64,000 bases of DNA from an uncultured Corynebacterium sp. Its GTDB lineage: Bacteria; Actinomycetota; Actinomycetes; Mycobacteriales; Mycobacteriaceae. The notes beneath the pieces are model-generated. The model made no database searches. It saw nothing but the letters and a program-made list of their open reading frames with translations, and was not told the origin of the DNA. Positions 26,027 through 35,392 of this stretch are shown piece by piece. The DNA lies in NCBI GenBank assembly GCA_943914465.1, contig CALUCD010000001.1, forward strand, positions 248,001-312,000, given 5' to 3'. Position 1 is the first letter of the stretch. Each line of letters begins with the position of its first letter. A program made the translations under genes and the position numbers.

Positions 26027-26758
26027 TCAGACTACGGGCCGTTGGCCAAACACCGCTGTACCGACACGCACGATGTCGGACCCACATGCGATTGCCTGCT
26101 CGAAATCTCCACTCATGCCCGCCGAGAGCTTGAGGGGGCGCCCGAGACTTTGGGCTGTTGCGTCAACAAGCCCGCGCACCTGCGTGAAAACCTCCTCAGG
26201 ATCTGCATCCAACGGCGGCACAACCATGAACCCCCGCAATGAAAGATGCTCTGACGCCTCCACCGCTGCGATAACCTCGTGAACACCTTCAATGCTCACC
26301 CCGCCGCGGCGTGTGTCCCCGTCAGCGGATACCTGCACCAGGCACGGCAGCTCCCCAGCTTCGCGTTCGTGTCGTTCAATCGCGAGCGCTACTCCCCGCT
26401 CGAGCGCATGAGCGAGCTTGACCGAATCAAGCGAGTGCACCTCACTAGCCCAGCGAGCAACCGAGTTCGCTTTTTTTGTTTGAATCTGGCCGATCATGGC
26501 AATGCCACACGCCGCACCCCCACTCTCCCGCAAACGGAGCACCTTCTCACGTGCTTCTTGTTCGCGGTTTTCTCCCACCAGCGCCACCCCAAGACCAGCG
26601 AGCACAGCGATGGCCTCCACCGGGTGATACTTGCTCACTGGGAGCAACTCAACGCTGCCCGCGCTACGCCCCGCCTGGCGCTCCGCGTCGCGGATGCGGT
26701 CCCGTACAGCCTCGAGGTTCTCAGCGAGGCGGTCCGCGGCTGGGTCAACCTCTGCCAC
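26027..26758 (-). CDS. yggS: PLP homeostasis protein (YggS/PROSC family)
   Basis: A 243-residue alanine-racemase-fold protein that binds PLP without a known enzymatic reaction and keeps free PLP and amino-acid pools in balance. The PLP lysine is K43 in LLPVSKYHP. GENREQEAREK follows, and the phosphate-binding end is near GMSGDFEQAIACGSDIVRVG. The gene starts immediately after the pgeF stop, so it is translationally coupled, and lies in the conserved ftsZ-pgeF-yggS-sepF order. Confidence 0.93.
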   Translation of the reverse strand: MAEVDPAADRLAENLEAVRDRIRDAERQAGRSAGSVELLPVSKYHPVEAIAVLAGLGVALVGENREQEAREKVLRLRESGGAACGIAMIGQIQTKKANSVARWASEVHSLDSVKLAHALERGVALAIERHEREAGELPCLVQVSADGDTRRGGVSIEGVHEVIAAVEASEHLSLRGFMVVPPLDADPEEVFTQVRGLVDATAQSLGRPLKLSAGMSGDFEQAIACGSDIVRVGTAVFGQRPVV

Positions 26759-27487
26759 TTAGTTCGCCCCCGCCAGCCACACAACCCCCGCCTGACGCCC
26801 GGTTGTGCCCTCTCTGCGGTAGGAGAAAAAGTCTGCATCTGTCACGGTGTCACGCGGATCCGAATCCACATGCGTAACGCCCATGCCGAAGAGCTGGCGC
26901 ACCAAACCCGCACGGATGTCCACCCCGGGCGTTCCCTTCGCGGTCCGAGTGAGCGAGCCCGGCAGATGCTGCTCTACATCCATCGCCATATCCTCTGGCA
27001 GTTCATACGATGCCCCGGCAGCGGCAGGGCCCATGAGCGCCTGAATGTTCGCCGGCGACGCTCCAAGCTCAACCATGGTCTCTACGGTCTTACGCACAAT
27101 GCCGTTGCGCACACCAAGGCGCCCGGCGTGCGTGGCCGCGATAACGCCCGCGGCGTGATCTGAGAGCAATACGGGCACACAGTCCGCCACCAGCACGCAC
27201 AACGCGAGACCCACCTCGCGGGTAACCACCGAATCAGTCGCCTCAACCGGAGCTGCCTGCGGGCCCTCCACCACCGTGACAGTGTTGGTGTGTAGCTGCT
27301 CCATCCACACAAACTGAGACGGGTCTACACCGAGCGTGCGGGCAAGGCGTTGCCGGTTTTGAGCAACGTGGTCCGGGTTGTCGCCGACATGGTCGCCGAG
27401 ATTGAACGATGCGTACGGGGATGCCGAAACCCCGCCGGCACGGGAGGTAAACACCATGCGGACGGGGCGATTGTTTAGGCCAGCCAT
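26759..27487 (-). CDS. pgeF: Peptidoglycan editing factor PgeF (YfiH/laccase-domain)
   Basis: A 242-residue member of the YfiH/CNF1 superfamily. The metal/active-site Cys lies in LVADCVPVLLSD and a His in IAATHAGRLGV. Most members have HAGWRG where this one has HAGRLG, a small departure next to the active-site His. Family members have purine nucleoside phosphorylase or deaminase activity, and the E. coli protein is linked to removing L-Ser from the wall stem peptide. It follows ftsZ by 46 bases and abuts yggS. Confidence 0.9.
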   Translation of the reverse strand: MAGLNNRPVRMVFTSRAGGVSASPYASFNLGDHVGDNPDHVAQNRQRLARTLGVDPSQFVWMEQLHTNTVTVVEGPQAAPVEATDSVVTREVGLALCVLVADCVPVLLSDHAAGVIAATHAGRLGVRNGIVRKTVETMVELGASPANIQALMGPAAAGASYELPEDMAMDVEQHLPGSLTRTAKGTPGVDIRAGLVRQLFGMGVTHVDSDPRDTVTDADFFSYRREGTTGRQAGVVWLAGAN

Positions 27488-27533
27488 GGGTTAAGGCTAG
27501 CGCGGGTGCGGCGGCTCAGAGGCGTCAGACCAA

Positions 27534-28823
27534 CTACCGCATGAAATCGGGTACGTCGAGATCGAACTCCTCCGCCTCTGCACGCTCAAAAGGATCTACC
27601 CGGCGCGGGGTGCGCTCTCCTCTACCCTCTGCCCGGCTGTCGGCGGTGGTAAACAGGCCAGCGCGTTCAGAACGGTAGCGGTGGCGGGCAGCTGGCTCAT
27701 CAGCAGGATAGGCGGGTTCGCTCTCACCGGCGCGTGCGTCGCGGGCCACGTGATCGTCGAAAAGCGAACCGCGTGCAGGCGCTGGTGTGACAGTTTCAGC
27801 GGCTGCTTCAGGCTCCACGGTGACTGCTGTAGCACCGGCGTGCTCGCCTGTCTGGGCTGTGTCTGGAAGCTTGTTCGCCTTCTCATCAAAGCCGGTGGCG
27901 ATGATGGTCACACGCACCTCGTCACCCAGGTTGTCGTCGATGATGGTGCCGAAGATGATGTTCGCGTCATCGTCTGCCTTTTCCTCCACGACCGAAGCCG
28001 CGGCGTGGACCTCCTGAAGGCCAAGGTCTGAACCGCCGGCGATAGAAATCAGCACGCCCTTAGCACCCTCCATGGTGCTCTCGAGCAGTGGGGAATTAAT
28101 GGCCTGCTCGGTTGCCGTCATCACCCGGTTCTCACCGCGGGCGGAACCTACACCCATGAGTGCGGAACCGGCGTCAGACATGACTGAGCGCACATCCGCG
28201 AAGTCGACATTGATCATGCCGGGGATCGTGATCAGGTTGGTAATGCCCTGGACACCGTTGTAGAGCACCTCATCGGCAGCCCGGAATGCGTCCATCATGG
28301 ATAGCTCTGCATCCCCCAGCTGCAAAAGGCGGTCGTTCGGGATGACGATGACCGTGTCGCAGACCTCCTTGAGCGCCTCAATACCCTCGAGCGCCTGCCG
28401 GGTGCGCCGCTTGCCTTCGAAGGTGAAGGGGCGAGTGACTACACCGATCGTGAGCGCGCCCATCTTCTTCGCCACTCCAGCGACCACGGGCGCGGCACCT
28501 GTACCTGTGCCGCCACCTTCGCCGGCGGTGACAAAGACCATGTCTGAGCCCTTGAGCGACTCTTCAATCTCCTGCTTGTGGTCTTCCGCCGAGGTGCGGC
28601 CCACTTCCGGGTTTGCTCCGGCACCAAGGCCTCGGGTCGCCTCGCGCCCGATGTCGAGCTTCGTATCTGCGTCTGTGAACAGTAACGCCTGCGAGTCAGT
28701 GTTGATGGCGACAAACTCAACGCCTTTGAGCCCCTCCTCGATCATGCGGTTGACGGCGTTCACGCCGCCTCCGCCAACGCCGACGACGCGGATCATGGCG
28801 AGGTAGTTGGCTGGAGAAGTCAT
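27534..28823 (-). CDS. ftsZ: Cell division GTPase FtsZ
   Basis: A 429-residue tubulin homologue that forms the Z-ring. The GTP-binding signature GEGGGTGTGAAPVVAG lies near residues 101-116, NTDSQAL near 41-47 and the T7-loop region NVDFADV near 203-209. A variable charged linker (about 318-415) precedes the C-terminal peptide FDLDVPDFMR that SepF binds. The ATG at 28823 has AAAGGCGAG upstream. It is separated from ftsQ by 172 bases that contain two inverted repeats and probably promoters. Confidence 0.97.
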   Translation of the reverse strand: MTSPANYLAMIRVVGVGGGGVNAVNRMIEEGLKGVEFVAINTDSQALLFTDADTKLDIGREATRGLGAGANPEVGRTSAEDHKQEIEESLKGSDMVFVTAGEGGGTGTGAAPVVAGVAKKMGALTIGVVTRPFTFEGKRRTRQALEGIEALKEVCDTVIVIPNDRLLQLGDAELSMMDAFRAADEVLYNGVQGITNLITIPGMINVDFADVRSVMSDAGSALMGVGSARGENRVMTATEQAINSPLLESTMEGAKGVLISIAGGSDLGLQEVHAAASVVEEKADDDANIIFGTIIDDNLGDEVRVTIIATGFDEKANKLPDTAQTGEHAGATAVTVEPEAAAETVTPAPARGSLFDDHVARDARAGESEPAYPADEPAARHRYRSERAGLFTTADSRAEGRGERTPRRVDPFERAEAEEFDLDVPDFMR

Positions 28824-28857
28824 GAGATAGATCTCGCCTTTCGATTTGTGAGATTGA

Positions 28858-28884
28858 GAAGCACTTCAGCTGCTATGGTGCTTC
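28858..28884. repeat. Inverted repeat upstream of ftsZ (proximal)
   Basis: GAAGCAC (28858-28864) and GTGCTTC (28878-28884) form a 7-bp inverted repeat with a 13-base spacer, 35-61 bases before the ftsZ start. It could be an operator or an mRNA hairpin. Confidence 0.5.
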
Positions 28885-28936
28885 CCATCTTTAGGGACGC
28901 AAAGCGAAAATCCGTGTTCTTGCTCGGCGTGTCTCG

Positions 28937-28959
28937 ACCCTAAACCTTTACTTTAGGGT
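28937..28959. repeat. Inverted repeat between ftsQ and ftsZ (distal)
   Basis: ACCCTAAA (28937-28944) and TTTAGGGT (28952-28959) form a perfect 8-bp inverted repeat with a 7-base spacer, 37 bases after the ftsQ stop. There is no U-run on the minus strand, so it is not a typical terminator; an mRNA-processing hairpin or protein site is more likely. Confidence 0.55.
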
Positions 28960-28995
28960 TCTGACCTGGGGATTTACGGCCCTCATCCAGCATCG

Positions 28996-29724
28996 TTATC
29001 GAGATGTCACCAGCGCGGGATTCGAGATGTTGAACTCTTGGCCCTCCATCTGGAGCACTGCTTCCAGCGCAATCGCCTTATTCTCGTTGTCTTCCGAAGC
29101 CCCCCAGAACACCCGCCGGCCGTCTCCCGTGAGCAGTTCAAAATTATTGGGGCGGCACTCAATCGCCGCCACGTCGCCTCGAGCTTGATCGCTTATCGAC
29201 GCCGCGATTGCCACCGCATCCGCCAACGCTTCCCGGTCATCGACCGACGCCGCGCGAAGTTCAATTGCCCCAGCTGGTGGCTGCGCGATGATGAAGTCCT
29301 TGCCCTCGCTGTCAATCAAATGCACTCCATCCGCCTGTTCCACAAATGCGACCGGGAAGTGCTCTACGACCTCAACGGCGATCGTGGACGGCCACGAGCG
29401 CGACACCGTCACCGTTTTCACCCACGGGTCTGCGGCAATATTCTCGGCCGCCTGGTGCACCGGCACCCGACCCATCGGCGTTCCTGATTCGATGCCCGCT
29501 AAGGACCGCACCTCATCGGCGGAGAGTGTGTGCGTGCCGTCCACCCTCACCTCCCGAACCGCCACAAGCGGGGTAAACGGTGCTGCAGCGGCAAGTCCGA
29601 CCAGCAGCATCGCACAGAGCACGCCCACGATAATCAGGGTGCGGCGGTTTCGCCTTGTGCGGCCGGGAGCGCTCGTGCCGCCGGGGGCGCTAGTGGGACT
29701 GGTGGTGCCAGTGGTGGTAGACAT
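28996..29724 (-). CDS. ftsQ: Divisome protein FtsQ
   Basis: A 242-residue single-span division protein. A Thr/Ser/Pro-rich and basic cytoplasmic tail (1-28) precedes one membrane span (about 29-50). An extracytoplasmic POTRA domain (about 52-120, FTPLVAVREVRVDGTHTL) and beta domain follow. FtsQ links FtsZ-side factors to FtsW/FtsI through FtsL and FtsB. It begins eight bases after the murC stop. Confidence 0.93.
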   Translation of the reverse strand: MSTTTGTTSPTSAPGGTSAPGRTRRNRRTLIIVGVLCAMLLVGLAAAAPFTPLVAVREVRVDGTHTLSADEVRSLAGIESGTPMGRVPVHQAAENIAADPWVKTVTVSRSWPSTIAVEVVEHFPVAFVEQADGVHLIDSEGKDFIIAQPPAGAIELRAASVDDREALADAVAIAASISDQARGDVAAIECRPNNFELLTGDGRRVFWGASEDNENKAIALEAVLQMEGQEFNISNPALVTSR

Positions 29725-29732
29725 TGCCGCAA

Positions 29733-31208
29733 TTACTGCTGGAGAGCAGCCAGAATTTCATCACCAAGCTGCGTCACCGTGCCAGCCCCCATGGTGAACA
29801 CAAGATCGCCAGGCTGAGTCAACGCCTTGACTGTTTCGGGTGCGGCGGCGAAGTCCGGCTCCAGGCGCACCTCAGTTGTTGGGTGCATCTGATCGGTGAT
29901 CAGACGTGAAGTCACACCCTCAATGGGCGTTTCGCGCGCGCCGTAGATGTCAAGGACCACACACGCATCCGCGAGTGAGAGCGCATCTGCAAACTCGGTA
30001 GAAAACTCCTGCGTCCGCGAATACAGGTGCGGCTGGAAGCACACCACGACCCGGGCACCAGCACCCTCCGCCGCCACCTGCTCACGCGCAGCGGTCAGCA
30101 CGGCTGCGACTTCTGTCGGGTGGTGCGCATAGTCGTCGTAGACCCGAGTCCCGGCGAATGGCCCTTCATTCACCTGTCCCTTGAGCTCGAAGCGGCGCCG
30201 GACTCCCGTGAAGTCGCTCAATCCCTCGGCAAGTTTGGTTGGATCAGCACCCACGAGCACACCGCACAACAGCGCGGCAGCGGAGTTCAGCACCATGTGG
30301 CGTCCTGGCACTGCGAGGGTGTAGCGCACCTCGTCCGCCGCCAGCTGTGCAGTCACCGTCACCGAAGAACCGTCGAGCTCCTCAGAGGTAATGACAGCCC
30401 CGGCGGGGATGTTCGCATGCTTCGCGCACGCTGCTGCGGTGCCGTACCCCACGACGTTGATCCCCCGCTCAAGCGCGCGGACACCACACGCGGCGGCATA
30501 CTCATCATCGACGCACACCACGAGGTGGCCGTCCGCCGTGATTCGATCAGCGAAGTCATCAAACACCTTGAAGTACGCGTCCGCCGACCCGAAATAATCA
30601 AGGTGATCAGGCTCAATGTTGGTGATGACAGCGACGTCAGGCGCGTAGCGCAGCAACGACGCATCCGACTCATCTGCCTCGGCGACAAACACCGTGCCCG
30701 AACCATGCCGAGCGTTCGTACCCGCCCGGTTAAGCTGCCCACCAATCGCAAACGATGGATCAACACCTGCAGCTTGCATCGCGACGACCGTCATCGACGT
30801 CGTTGACGTCTTGCCATGCGTACCGGCTAACAGGACCTGGGTATAGCCAGAGAGTAATTCCCCCAGCAAGTCGGAGCGGCGGATAACCGGAATGTCCGCT
30901 TCGCGGGCACGAACCAGCTCCGGATTATTTTGGGGGATCGCGGCGAAACTCGTCACCACAACAGTCGGCAGCGCCCCAGAAAGCTCAAGGTTGTCGGCAC
31001 CATGACCGACCGCAATCGACGCACCCTGCGCGCGCAAATCCTGCACTACAGCCGAATCGTTCATATCCGATCCCGTCACCGTCGCGCCACGGGCCAGCAG
31101 GATGCGGGCGACGCCCGACATACCAGCACCACCGATACCAATCAGGTGGACTCGTGAAAGATCAAACCGGTCGGGCTCGCCGCCGTGATTGTGCTGGTTT
31201 TTGTTCAC
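29733..31208 (-). CDS. murC: UDP-N-acetylmuramate-L-alanine ligase
   Basis: A 491-residue cytoplasmic ATP ligase that adds the first stem-peptide residue (L-Ala) to UDP-MurNAc. An N-terminal Rossmann domain has HLIGIGGAGMSGVAR (about 22-36), the central ATP loop is LAGTHGKTSTTSM (about 122-134), and the C-terminal Mur domain holds YDDYAHHPTEV. The GTG start overlaps the murG stop (GTGA), so the two are coupled. It lies in normal dcw order between murG and ftsQ. Confidence 0.96.
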   Translation of the reverse strand: MNKNQHNHGGEPDRFDLSRVHLIGIGGAGMSGVARILLARGATVTGSDMNDSAVVQDLRAQGASIAVGHGADNLELSGALPTVVVTSFAAIPQNNPELVRAREADIPVIRRSDLLGELLSGYTQVLLAGTHGKTSTTSMTVVAMQAAGVDPSFAIGGQLNRAGTNARHGSGTVFVAEADESDASLLRYAPDVAVITNIEPDHLDYFGSADAYFKVFDDFADRITADGHLVVCVDDEYAAACGVRALERGINVVGYGTAAACAKHANIPAGAVITSEELDGSSVTVTAQLAADEVRYTLAVPGRHMVLNSAAALLCGVLVGADPTKLAEGLSDFTGVRRRFELKGQVNEGPFAGTRVYDDYAHHPTEVAAVLTAAREQVAAEGAGARVVVCFQPHLYSRTQEFSTEFADALSLADACVVLDIYGARETPIEGVTSRLITDQMHPTTEVRLEPDFAAAPETVKALTQPGDLVFTMGAGTVTQLGDEILAALQQ

Positions 31209-32293
31209 TGTTCTTTCCTCCTCTGCGCGGCCTGCGCAATTCGCTCAGCGATATCCTCAGCCACGTCTCCTGCCCCGGATTCTGCAAGCGCAGCCCGCAT
31301 CCGCTCCAACCGGGCCTGATCACCTAACACTTCCGAAACCGCCGCATACAAGCTATCGGGAGTCAGCGCCGCATCATCAATACGCAACGCAGCACCAGTT
31401 GAGACGAGATGCGCCGAATTCAACCCCTGCTCACCGTTGCCGTGCGGCAGCGGTACATAAATTGCTGGCAACCCAGCAGCGGAATTCTCCGCGACCGTCA
31501 TTGCACCCGAGCGACACACCACCATATCGGCAACCGCGAGCGCCGCCTCCATATCGTCGATGTACGGCACAGCGGTGTACCCATCGTGCGGACTCGGTGG
31601 CTCGTTTTTGCGCCCATACGCGTGCAGCACCTGAAACCCATCAGCTGTAAGACGCGCGACTGCACCCGCCACAGCTTGGTTAATCCGGACTGCGCCCTGC
31701 GACCCACCCGTGACCAACAGCGTCTTGCGCTGCGGATCAAGATTCCACGTCTCGTAACCGCGCCGGGCCTTCACACCATCCGGGTCAGAGCCCACCCCCG
31801 GGCGAACCGGCACCCCGACAACATCACCAGGCATGCCCGAGTCCGCCACCGCATTGAACCCGACCCCGCCGAGCTTGACACCAAGCTTGTTCGCCATGCC
31901 GGCAAGCGCATTCGTCTCGAGCACGAAGAACGGGATCCGAAGCGAACGCGCTGCCAAATACGCTGATGCAGAGACATATCCGCCGGTACCGAACACGGCT
32001 TGCGCGTGGGTGCCCTTGAGCACCTGACGGGTCTGATTAACAGACTTCACCAGCTTCACTGGGACTCCGAAGAGTAGCCAGGGTTTGCCCCGCGGGATGG
32101 GGACCGGGTCAATCAGCCGTAACTCGAAGCCGCGCGCGGGCACAATGGATGTTTCCAACCCCCGCTCGGTGCCAAGAGCAACCACGTTCGCGCCGTGGCG
32201 CTCCCGCAACACTTCCCCCACCGCCAGCGCTGGTTCAATGTGTCCTGCTGTGCCGCCACCTGCAACAACAACGCTCAGCGGCTGATCGGTCAT
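31205..32293 (-). CDS. murG: Lipid II synthase (undecaprenyl-PP-MurNAc-pentapeptide GlcNAc transferase)
   Basis: A 362-residue GT28 enzyme at the inner membrane face that adds GlcNAc to lipid I. The glycine-rich VVVAGGGTAGHIEPALAV (about 8-25) binds the lipid phosphate, and VTGGSQGAVRINQAV (about 193-207) lies in the nucleotide-sugar domain. CRSGAMTVAENSAAGLPAIY (258-277) is the UDP-GlcNAc binding motif. The gene follows ftsW by 45 bases and overlaps murC by four. Confidence 0.95.
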   Translation of the reverse strand: MTDQPLSVVVAGGGTAGHIEPALAVGEVLRERHGANVVALGTERGLETSIVPARGFELRLIDPVPIPRGKPWLLFGVPVKLVKSVNQTRQVLKGTHAQAVFGTGGYVSASAYLAARSLRIPFFVLETNALAGMANKLGVKLGGVGFNAVADSGMPGDVVGVPVRPGVGSDPDGVKARRGYETWNLDPQRKTLLVTGGSQGAVRINQAVAGAVARLTADGFQVLHAYGRKNEPPSPHDGYTAVPYIDDMEAALAVADMVVCRSGAMTVAENSAAGLPAIYVPLPHGNGEQGLNSAHLVSTGAALRIDDAALTPDSLYAAVSEVLGDQARLERMRAALAESGAGDVAEDIAERIAQAAQRRKEQ

Positions 32294-32338
32294 GCTGCTA
32301 TGCCCCTTTTTCTCGGTGGGTTCTCATCATACGAAGCC

Positions 32339-33892
32339 CTACCCGGCGCGGCGATAGCCGCTGCGGGTGGAACGTCGTGGATCATCGTATCGTGTTCTCT
32401 CCAGCCGGCGGGCCGAGTCGGCGCGAGATGAACCCGAAACGGAAACTCGAGTGCCGAAGCGCTGCTCGCGCTCACTTGTGCTCACCGCCCGCGGGGCCCG
32501 TGACGCCCATCGACTCGGCTGAGCCACCCGCGGTGCACGTTCGCGCTCTTGCGCTGGCGTACGCGGTTCGCTGATGCCGAAGATGCGATCAAAGGTTGGG
32601 CGGCCCCGGTTTTGCATCGCCGAAACCGCCTCCGGCTCGTGGCGAGCCACGGAGGCAAGCACGCCCATCGCGGACAGTGTGATGATTGCCGAAGTGCCAC
32701 CGGCTGAGAGCAACGGCAGCTGGATGCCGGTCACCGGAAGTATTCCCACAACGTAGCCGATGTTGATGAATGCCTGCGAGACTAGTCCTGCGGTCAATGC
32801 CGCTGCCATCAGCGCCTGAAACTGGTTGTGCGCCCGCCGAGCGGTGCGCAAGCCGAAGAATCCAAGGAGTGCAAACAGAGTGATGACAAGTGCGCCTCCC
32901 CAAAGCCCGAGCTCCTCACCGATCACCGCAAAAATGAAGTCGTTTCGTGCCTCTGGCAGGTAAAACCATTTCGCCCGGGATTGTCCGAGGCCGACGCCGA
33001 ACACGGAGCCGTCGGCAAGCGAAAGAAAGCCCTGGTGCGATTGGAAGGCGACACCGCGCGTGTCCTCGAATTTTCCAAACAGCGCATCGAAGTACACCAG
33101 GAAACGATTGGAGCGGAATCCGCCTGCTGCAAATTGTGCGGCCATGACAGCCGCACCGGCAATCGCGGCGAAACCAATCGGCTTCCATGACACCCCGGCA
33201 AACAGCAAGATGAAAGCAACGACAATGGCGAACGAGACCGCCATACCGAGGTCTCCCTGCGCAGCGATTAAGCAGATGCACAGCGCAGCAACGAGGAGAA
33301 ACCCGAAAAACCCGTTCTTTGGCCTGAACAAATAACGCGGATCGCGCCCGGCAAGCACATGGGCGCCCCAGATCGCGATTGCGATGCGCGCCACCTCTGA
33401 CGGTTGCAAGCGCAGCGGCCCGACGACGATCCACGACTGAGAACCCACTTCTGCGCGCCCGGTTCCGACGCCGGGGATGAGTACCGCGATCAATAGTCCG
33501 ATGGCACCCAGCATCATGAGACCGGACAGGCGTCGGATAATCGCAGGTGGAGTTTTCAGCGCAACCCAAAATGCCACCAGCCCGATGAGCACCATCATGC
33601 TCTGGCGGATCGCCTGAGACCAGACCGAGGAAGAAGCAGCAAACGAGGTCGCCATCGACGAGCTCATCACCATGATCACGCCGAGGCCGGTGAGCACAAG
33701 CACAACCGTGCGGATCATTGTGTAGTCGAGCAGTGCTCGCGCGTCCATTTCCGCAGTGAGCGAGTGGACGAAGCGGGCAAGCGAAGACTCAGGCGTGCGG
33801 CGAGCAGCAGGTCTGACGGCTGACCGTGCAGGCGGGGTGTGGGCTGATACGCGCGGCATGCGGCGGCTTTCGCGCGGACTGCGAACAGTCAT
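32339..33892 (-). CDS. ftsW: Septal peptidoglycan glycosyltransferase FtsW (SEDS)
   Basis: A 517-residue SEDS polymerase with about ten membrane spans (residues 60-410) that works with FtsI to make septal glycan. The extracytoplasmic FGVGLGQSRAKWFYLPEARN and the following FIFAVIGEELG are the SEDS signature. The C-terminal 100 residues form a long Arg/Ser-rich cytoplasmic tail, typical of mycolata, where such tails bind FtsZ or partners; that role is inferred here. The ATG at 33892 starts a 60-residue basic N-tail. Confidence 0.95.
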   Translation of the reverse strand: MTVRSPRESRRMPRVSAHTPPARSAVRPAARRTPESSLARFVHSLTAEMDARALLDYTMIRTVVLVLTGLGVIMVMSSSMATSFAASSSVWSQAIRQSMMVLIGLVAFWVALKTPPAIIRRLSGLMMLGAIGLLIAVLIPGVGTGRAEVGSQSWIVVGPLRLQPSEVARIAIAIWGAHVLAGRDPRYLFRPKNGFFGFLLVAALCICLIAAQGDLGMAVSFAIVVAFILLFAGVSWKPIGFAAIAGAAVMAAQFAAGGFRSNRFLVYFDALFGKFEDTRGVAFQSHQGFLSLADGSVFGVGLGQSRAKWFYLPEARNDFIFAVIGEELGLWGGALVITLFALLGFFGLRTARRAHNQFQALMAAALTAGLVSQAFINIGYVVGILPVTGIQLPLLSAGGTSAIITLSAMGVLASVARHEPEAVSAMQNRGRPTFDRIFGISEPRTPAQERERAPRVAQPSRWASRAPRAVSTSEREQRFGTRVSVSGSSRADSARRLERTRYDDPRRSTRSGYRRAG

Positions 33893-33952
33893 GTGTTGCG
33901 TGCCCTTTCGCTAGGGAAGTGGAATCTCTAAAGTTCCACTTGAGGTTACCCC

Positions 33953-35392
33953 CTAGCTATGGCGAATTGCGGCAGCGGCGAAGGCATCCCCGCGTTCAGA
34001 CATCCCTGAATACATATCGAGGCTGGCAGCCGCGGGTGCCAGCAGCACCACATCCCCGGGCTGGGCGTGTCGCGCAGCAAAGTCGACCGCCTCATCCATC
34101 GCGACAACCGGGTCGGTGGAGTTGGTAACAAAGACAGGCACGTCAGGAGCCAGACGCTGGAGTGCCTCGCGGAGAATTTCGCGATCGGCGCCGAGCAGTG
34201 CCACCGCGCGGAACTGATCCGCATGCTGCGCAATCAGCTCATCCACCTCGGCACCCTTTAACTGGCCGCCAGCAACCCACACCACCGTGCCGGCACCAGT
34301 CAACGCAGAATCTGCGGCGTGCGGGTTCGTCGCCTTAGAGTTATCCACCCAGTCGACGCCCCCTGCCGAGTGAACTACCGAGCCCCGGTGCCCTTCGACC
34401 CGGTACCCCTCAAGCGCAGCCTGAATGTGTTCAGGTTTAGCACCCTGCGTCAACGCAACCGCAGCTGCGGCGAGCGCGTCGAGGACACCAGCCACACCCG
34501 CGGGCTCAATGCCCTCAGCAGAAGCGAGATCGAGCAGGGCACCGTCTACGTTGGCAACAAGGCGGCCACCACTGACACCCACGTGACGTGGGCCCGGCAC
34601 ATCGCTGGTGAATCCGATGATGTCGTGGCGACCTGTAGCAGCCACCAGGGCACGCACCTGCTCATCATCGATACCTGCAACAGCGTGAGCCGCCTGGAGC
34701 ACCTTCGCTTTTGCTTCGGCGTAGTGCTCGAATGAGCCGTGCCAGTCAATGTGGTCATCAGCGAGGTTCAACAGCACTCCAGCATCGGGCACGAGTTCAG
34801 TTGACCAATACAGCTGAAAACTCGACAACTCTGCGACAAGCACGTCGATACGCTCCGGACTCGTCAGCGCATCCGCCACTGCTAAACCGATATTGCCGCA
34901 TGCCTGCGCCCGCTTGTGCGTTTCGGCTCCAAGCTGATCCATCATCGCCGCCAACATGCCAGTTGTGATGGTCTTACCATTCGTGCCGGTAACCACCAAC
35001 CAATCGCGCTGCTCGCCGAAAACACCGGCCCGGTCCAGCCGGTAGCACACCTCGACATCACCCAAGACGGGAAGGCCGGCCTCCGACGCCGCGACCAGCA
35101 GAGGTGAATCAGGCCGCCAACCAGGTGAGGTCACAACCGCCCCCACCTCGCTGAAGTACGTGCGAGCCTCCTCAGTACTCACCGGAACCGCCCCAGTGTC
35201 CCGAGCGGCTCGAGCACACCCTTCCGCATTGTCATCAGCAAGTATCACCCGCACACCGAGCTGGCTCAACAGGGCGGAGATTCCGGTGCCCGACACACCA
35301 GCACCCGCAACGACAACACCCTGGGCAAGCTCAGGCGGCACACTCGGAGGTATCACGGGTGGTACGGGTGTCGCAGGTGTCATAGACGTCAT
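33953..35392 (-). CDS. murD: UDP-N-acetylmuramoylalanine-D-glutamate ligase
   Basis: A 479-residue cytoplasmic ligase adding D-Glu to UDP-MurNAc-L-Ala. The ATP loop is VTGTNGKTITTGML, followed by NLADDHIDWHGSFEHY in the central domain and VDNSKATNPHA in the C-terminal domain. The ATG at 35392 overlaps the mraY stop (ATGA); the longer upstream frame lies inside mraY. The first 20 residues are an extra Pro/Val-rich segment (ATPVPPVIPPSVPPEL) encoded by short imperfect repeats. Confidence 0.95.
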   Translation of the reverse strand: MTSMTPATPVPPVIPPSVPPELAQGVVVAGAGVSGTGISALLSQLGVRVILADDNAEGCARAARDTGAVPVSTEEARTYFSEVGAVVTSPGWRPDSPLLVAASEAGLPVLGDVEVCYRLDRAGVFGEQRDWLVVTGTNGKTITTGMLAAMMDQLGAETHKRAQACGNIGLAVADALTSPERIDVLVAELSSFQLYWSTELVPDAGVLLNLADDHIDWHGSFEHYAEAKAKVLQAAHAVAGIDDEQVRALVAATGRHDIIGFTSDVPGPRHVGVSGGRLVANVDGALLDLASAEGIEPAGVAGVLDALAAAAVALTQGAKPEHIQAALEGYRVEGHRGSVVHSAGGVDWVDNSKATNPHAADSALTGAGTVVWVAGGQLKGAEVDELIAQHADQFRAVALLGADREILREALQRLAPDVPVFVTNSTDPVVAMDEAVDFAARHAQPGDVVLLAPAAASLDMYSGMSERGDAFAAAAIRHS

